DNA of 64,000 nucleotides from Sporomusaceae bacterium (GTDB taxonomy: Bacteria; Bacillota; Negativicutes; Sporomusales; UBA7701), in NCBI GenBank assembly GCA_031460455.1, contig JAVKTQ010000019.1:1-64000 (forward strand), given 5' to 3'. The notes under the pieces were generated by a model. It worked only from the letters and a program-made list of their open reading frames with translations, was not told the origin of the DNA and made no database searches. A program made the position numbers and the translations under genes. This document shows positions 60,972 to 64,000 of this stretch, piece by piece; position 1 is the stretch's first letter, and each line of letters opens with the position of its first letter.

Positions 60972-62699
60972 ATGGATACATATTTGCCGGGGGACATAGC
61001 CTCACCTCTTCAGGTGATGATCTACCATCCGATAAGAGACATCTGGTTCTATCTGCTGGCGGGGGCGGTGTTGGCGGCGCTGGCGGGGTACGCCTTTCAG
61101 TACCGCAAGACGCCGGCGGCGCGCTATTGGGTTCTCAGCCTCTCTCTCCGGGCAATCTTTCTTTTGGCGCTGGTTATGGTTACCGTCAGCCCGGCATTGG
61201 CGGATAAGGTTTTCTGGGTCAAAATCCAGCAAATGAGCGCTTTGCTCATAATTCCTACGTTTTTATTGTTCGTCGTGAACATCGCCGGGCAAAAGGGTCG
61301 GCTGGCCAGGACGGTCGTATCGGCGCTGGTGGCGGTTACCGTCTTTTGTACGCTGGCGCTCTTGACTACCGGATGGCACGGCTGGTTTTGGCGCGGAGTG
61401 GTTTGGGACGGGCTGACCTTCGGCATCGTCCGCGGTCCGATTTACTGGGCCGTTATGGGCATAGCCTATTTTCAGTTCTTATTGGTCAGTGTGCTGTGCG
61501 TCATCTGGGCGCGCAGGGCCTCCGGCCTGCGGCGGTGGCAGATCGCGGCGCTGCCGGCCGATCCCCTGTTATCTTTGGCCGGACATATCCTGTGGGCCAT
61601 CGACCAGCAGGCCGGCGTCATTCCGCCGCTGCCGCTGGCTTTCCTGCTGAGCGGCCTGGCCTGGACGTGGATCTTTTTCCGCCTGCGGGTCCTCAGCCTG
61701 ATGCTCCTGGCCGAGTCGACCGTTATCGGCAATATCGACGACAGTCTGATCATCACCGACGACCAGGACTATATTATGGAGCTTAATCCGTCCGCCCGGC
61801 GGCGGTTCGGCGATAAAGCCCCGACTCTGATCGGCAGACCTTTCCGGGAGGTATTCGCGTCCTGGCCGGCGATGACCGCGCTGCTGGATATCAGGGCGGC
61901 GGCGGAGGGGGAAATCCGTCTGGAGGGCAGCGGGGATTATTCGTACCACGTCACGCCGCTGACAGGCTGGGGCAATATTAATATCGGCAAGGCGATCGTC
62001 CTCCACGATACGACCGAGCTGAAGCAGGTCCAGGCCCAGATAGTCGAGCAGCAGAAGGCGTTGTCGATCATGACGGAACGGGACCGGCTGGGGCGGGAGC
62101 TGCACGATGGCGCCGGCCAGTTGTGGGGGTATATTAACATGCAGGTGGAAGCGGCGCGCTCGCTGCTGGCCAAGAACGAGCCGGCCCAGGTCGATACGGT
62201 GCTGGAAAGGCTGGCCGGGGTTACGAGGGATGTTCACGTCGATATCCGCGAGTCGATCGCGGGGCTGCGGACGGCAACCGGCGAGAAGCACGGCTTGTGG
62301 CGGACGCTGGCGGATTATCTTCAGTGGTATCGTCAAAACAACAATATCGACGCCGAACTGGTTGTCGATGAGGGGCTAATCGCCGGCCGGCTGCCGCCGA
62401 CTGCGGAAGCCCAGCTGCTGAGAATTGTCCAGGAAGCGTTGACCAATGTAAGAAAACACGCCGGCGCGCGCCATGTCAAGGTGGTCGCCAGGCGTCACGG
62501 GGATATGGCCGAGATCAGGGTTGAGGATGACGGGCGGGGGTTTGACCCGGTTCAGGCGGTTGGGAAAAAAGGGAGCTACGGTCTGAGAATTATGGAGGAA
62601 AGGACCGAGGAGTCGGGGGGGCGGCTTTCGGTCGAGTCGGCGCCGAATGCCGGTACGGCGGTGGTCATAACGCTGCCGCTGGCGCAACGCGGAGGGTAG
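60972..62699 (+). CDS. Membrane NarL-type sensor histidine kinase with PAS
   Basis: A 575-residue kinase. About seven hydrophobic helices (25-240, with GWHGWFWRGVVWDG and RGPIYWAVMG) form a 7TM sensor. A PAS domain (about 245-355), then a HisKA_3 domain with the phospho-His in TERDRLGRELHDGAGQLWGYI and a HATPase_c domain (VQEALTNVRKHAGA, DDGRGFDP, GSYGLRIMEER) follow. GAGAGGA precedes the ATG. It is followed 15 bases later by its LuxR-type response regulator. The signal is unknown. Confidence 0.93.
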   Translation: MDTYLPGDIASPLQVMIYHPIRDIWFYLLAGAVLAALAGYAFQYRKTPAARYWVLSLSLRAIFLLALVMVTVSPALADKVFWVKIQQMSALLIIPTFLLFVVNIAGQKGRLARTVVSALVAVTVFCTLALLTTGWHGWFWRGVVWDGLTFGIVRGPIYWAVMGIAYFQFLLVSVLCVIWARRASGLRRWQIAALPADPLLSLAGHILWAIDQQAGVIPPLPLAFLLSGLAWTWIFFRLRVLSLMLLAESTVIGNIDDSLIITDDQDYIMELNPSARRRFGDKAPTLIGRPFREVFASWPAMTALLDIRAAAEGEIRLEGSGDYSYHVTPLTGWGNINIGKAIVLHDTTELKQVQAQIVEQQKALSIMTERDRLGRELHDGAGQLWGYINMQVEAARSLLAKNEPAQVDTVLERLAGVTRDVHVDIRESIAGLRTATGEKHGLWRTLADYLQWYRQNNNIDAELVVDEGLIAGRLPPTAEAQLLRIVQEALTNVRKHAGARHVKVVARRHGDMAEIRVEDDGRGFDPVQAVGKKGSYGLRIMEERTEESGGRLSVESAPNAGTAVVITLPLAQRGG

Positions 62700-62714
62700 A
62701 AGGAGAAGGACGCA

Positions 62715-63380
62715 ATGAGATTATTGCTGGTAGACGACAATGCTTTGTTTCTCGAAGGACTGGGGAATATGCTGGCCGCCAACGATATCGAGGTGGCGGG
62801 AACGGCCCGAAATGGCCCGGAGGCTCTCGGCAAGGCGGAAGAGCTTAAGCCCGACGTCATCCTGATGGATGTTCAGATGCCCGGCGGCGGCGGTATCGAG
62901 GCTACCCGGCTGATTAAGGCGAAGCTTCCCGATGTGAAAGTCGTGATGCTGACGGTATCCCAGGATGACGCCCATCTGTTCGAGGCGATCAAGGCCGGCG
63001 CCGCCGGATATTTGCTGAAAGGTATGGCCAAGGAGCATTTTTTGCAGCAACTGTCAGGGATGGCCACCGGCGATACGCCGCTGTCGCCCGGCCTGGCCGC
63101 GAAGGTACTGGCCGAGTTCGCCCGGCGCGAAAATACGCGGGAAGCAAGGGCGGAGGCCGCCGCCAGGACGGCGCTCCTCACGCCTAGGCAGGGGGAGATT
63201 CTGGGGCTCGTCGCCGGCGGTCTGACCTATAAAGAAGTCGGCGATAAGCTTGGTATCAGCGAGGCGGCGATAAAATACCATATGGGCGAGATAACCGCCA
63301 GGCTCCAGTTGGAGAACAAGTCCCAGGCGGTCGCCTTCGCCGCCAAACAGGGATTGGTGGCTGCGCCGGGAAAAGACTAA
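62715..63380 (+). CDS. NarL/LuxR-family response regulator
   Basis: A 221-residue response regulator. The REC domain (about 1-120) has the phospho-acceptor Asp in PDVILMDVQMPGG and the conserved DD near the N-terminus (VDDNALFLEG). A LuxR-type HTH (about 155-210: LTPRQGEILGLVAGGLTYKEVGDKLGISEAAIKYHMGEI) follows. GAAGGAGAAGG precedes the ATG, 15 bases after the kinase stop. Together they form a complete two-component pair. Confidence 0.94.
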   Translation: MRLLLVDDNALFLEGLGNMLAANDIEVAGTARNGPEALGKAEELKPDVILMDVQMPGGGGIEATRLIKAKLPDVKVVMLTVSQDDAHLFEAIKAGAAGYLLKGMAKEHFLQQLSGMATGDTPLSPGLAAKVLAEFARRENTREARAEAAARTALLTPRQGEILGLVAGGLTYKEVGDKLGISEAAIKYHMGEITARLQLENKSQAVAFAAKQGLVAAPGKD

Positions 63381-63407
63381 AGCGAAAACTAATGATGATC
63401 AAGCGAG

Positions 63408-63463
63408 AAGTATAGTGAAAACTATACTTTTTTTTATTTGCCACTAGACTTTCGTCTAGTGGC
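63408..63463 (+). terminator. Tandem terminator hairpins
   Basis: AAGTATAG-tgaaaa-CTATACTT followed by a T run (63408-63435), then GCCACTAGAC-tttc-GTCTAGTGGC (63440-63463) followed by TTTAAT. The first is a strong rho-independent terminator for the two-component operon. Confidence 0.85.
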
Positions 63464-63557
63464 TTTAATGACATCTTCTGCTAATATTCATCTTAGAATC
63501 GATATTTCTGCAAGATTATATAAAAAGTGGCGATAACGCGAAAGTCGGTGTCGAGAT

Positions 63558-63935
63558 TTGAAGCAGATAGAAGTCGTATTTTGCGGAGATTCGGTGTACC
63601 TTTCCGGGCTGGCGGCCAGTTTGCGGCAGAGCGCACGGTTGCGGGTCTCCCAGGTGGACGCATCGCCGGGCGAGGCTCTGAACGATCTGAAGCTTCTCTG
63701 CCCGGACGTCGTTGTTGCCGAGGTTGCCGAGCGCGAGGCGGTGCAGGCCTTGCTGCAGTACAATCCCCGCTTAAAGGTCATCGTTATTGCGGCGGCCACC
63801 GATTCGCTGACGGTGCTGGGTGGCCGGCAGTCGTCAATTTTGGCGGTAACGGAACTGGCGCGGGTGATTGCTGAATATGCCGGCGGGCAAGATGCGCAAG
63901 ACGGGGACGATAGCAGCTACCAGAAGGAGGAATAA
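63558..63935 (+). CDS. Pseudo-receiver domain protein
   Basis: A 125-residue protein with the fold of a receiver domain: VVFCGDSVYLSGLAASLRQSARL, then LCPDVVVAEVAEREAV and VIVIAAATDS. The acceptor Asp of true receivers (PDVVLMD) is replaced by Glu in PDVVVAE, so it is not phosphorylatable and may mimic a phosphorylated state (inference). It begins at TTG with only a weak ribosome site, so the start is uncertain. A gene follows two bases after its stop. Confidence 0.72.
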   Translation: MKQIEVVFCGDSVYLSGLAASLRQSARLRVSQVDASPGEALNDLKLLCPDVVVAEVAEREAVQALLQYNPRLKVIVIAAATDSLTVLGGRQSSILAVTELARVIAEYAGGQDAQDGDDSSYQKEE

Positions 63936-63936
63936 G

Positions 63937-64000
63937 ATGAACGGTAAACCAGGCAATGCGGGGAGGCGGATTATTATCTTTGCCATCGCTATTACGGTGG
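63937..64000 (+). CDS. 5' end of a membrane-anchored protein gene (cut by window)
   Basis: ATG at 63937 is behind AGAAGGAGG. The visible protein starts MNGKPGNAGRRIIIFAIAIT, with a basic cap and a hydrophobic segment, so it is a signal or anchor sequence. It probably forms an operon with the pseudo-receiver gene. The rest lies outside the window; a pilus assembly CpaB-like role would fit this beginning but cannot be established. Confidence 0.6.
   Translation, partial: MNGKPGNAGRRIIIFAIAITV

Overview
The window comes from a GC-rich, endospore-forming, anaerobic Firmicute that probably has an outer membrane, i.e. a Negativicutes/Sporomusaceae-type organism. The evidence is a cotJA-cotJB-cotJC spore-coat operon, a signal-peptide beta-barrel protein ending in an aromatic residue (outer-membrane type), a reverse rubrerythrin, a selenocysteine-containing small protein with a SECIS-like hairpin, a glycyl-radical-type anaerobic RNR fragment, and many c-di-GMP and chemotaxis signalling genes. 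This placement is an inference; no rRNA is present.

Layout. 0.2-5.7 kb: MocR regulator, azlCD exporter, repeats, a tandem HD/HD-GYP protein. 5.8-11.6 kb: tRNA-Thr(CGT), a PAS-GGDEF-HD-GYP protein, an outer-membrane barrel and a 7TM-GGDEF cyclase. 12-17.5 kb: glnS, an M20 amidohydrolase, reverse rubrerythrin. 17.8-22.7 kb: two chemoreceptors, each behind a sigma-54 promoter sequence, flanking a DUF2000 gene and a TrmB-type regulator. 22.9-26.1 kb: HxlR regulator, BenE transporter with no canonical start codon, PatB/MalY aminotransferase and an overlooked HesB/CC-Se-type selenoprotein. 26.2-35.4 kb: an accessory stretch with repeats, MscL with a zinc-ribbon tail, DUF421, gene remnants and an AT-rich block carrying an AvcD/DCD-like anti-phage deaminase. 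35.4-41.7 kb: LhgO-type oxidoreductase, PilZ protein, glucosaminidase and an ECF sigma / anti-sigma / secreted-effector operon. 41.7-49.3 kb: chemoreceptor, siroheme-type protein under a CRP/FNR-like site, acetoacetate-decarboxylase-family and SDR genes, glycerol dehydrogenase, NrdD-like glycyl-radical fragment. 49.4-57.5 kb: AcoR/DhaR-like AAA+ regulator lacking GAFTGA, histidine kinase, trmB, DUF2935, beta-propeller, ftsW-family gene, PspC. 57.5-64 kb: cotJABC, a rearranged segment (duplicated cotJC 3' end and kinase 5' end around a MORN-repeat gene), a NarL-type two-component system and a pseudo-receiver gene.

The most unusual signal is not a protein. At least two related families of long, modular hairpin repeats (called A and B here) are scattered through intergenic space. 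Copies differ in stem sequence, but both arms change together so pairing is preserved. Family A copies sit directly after stop codons. Family B hairpins keep an ATGGAC-type loop while their stems vary. This looks like selection for structure and is the best candidate for an undescribed element. A third small repeat family (C) is a duplicated terminator-like cassette.
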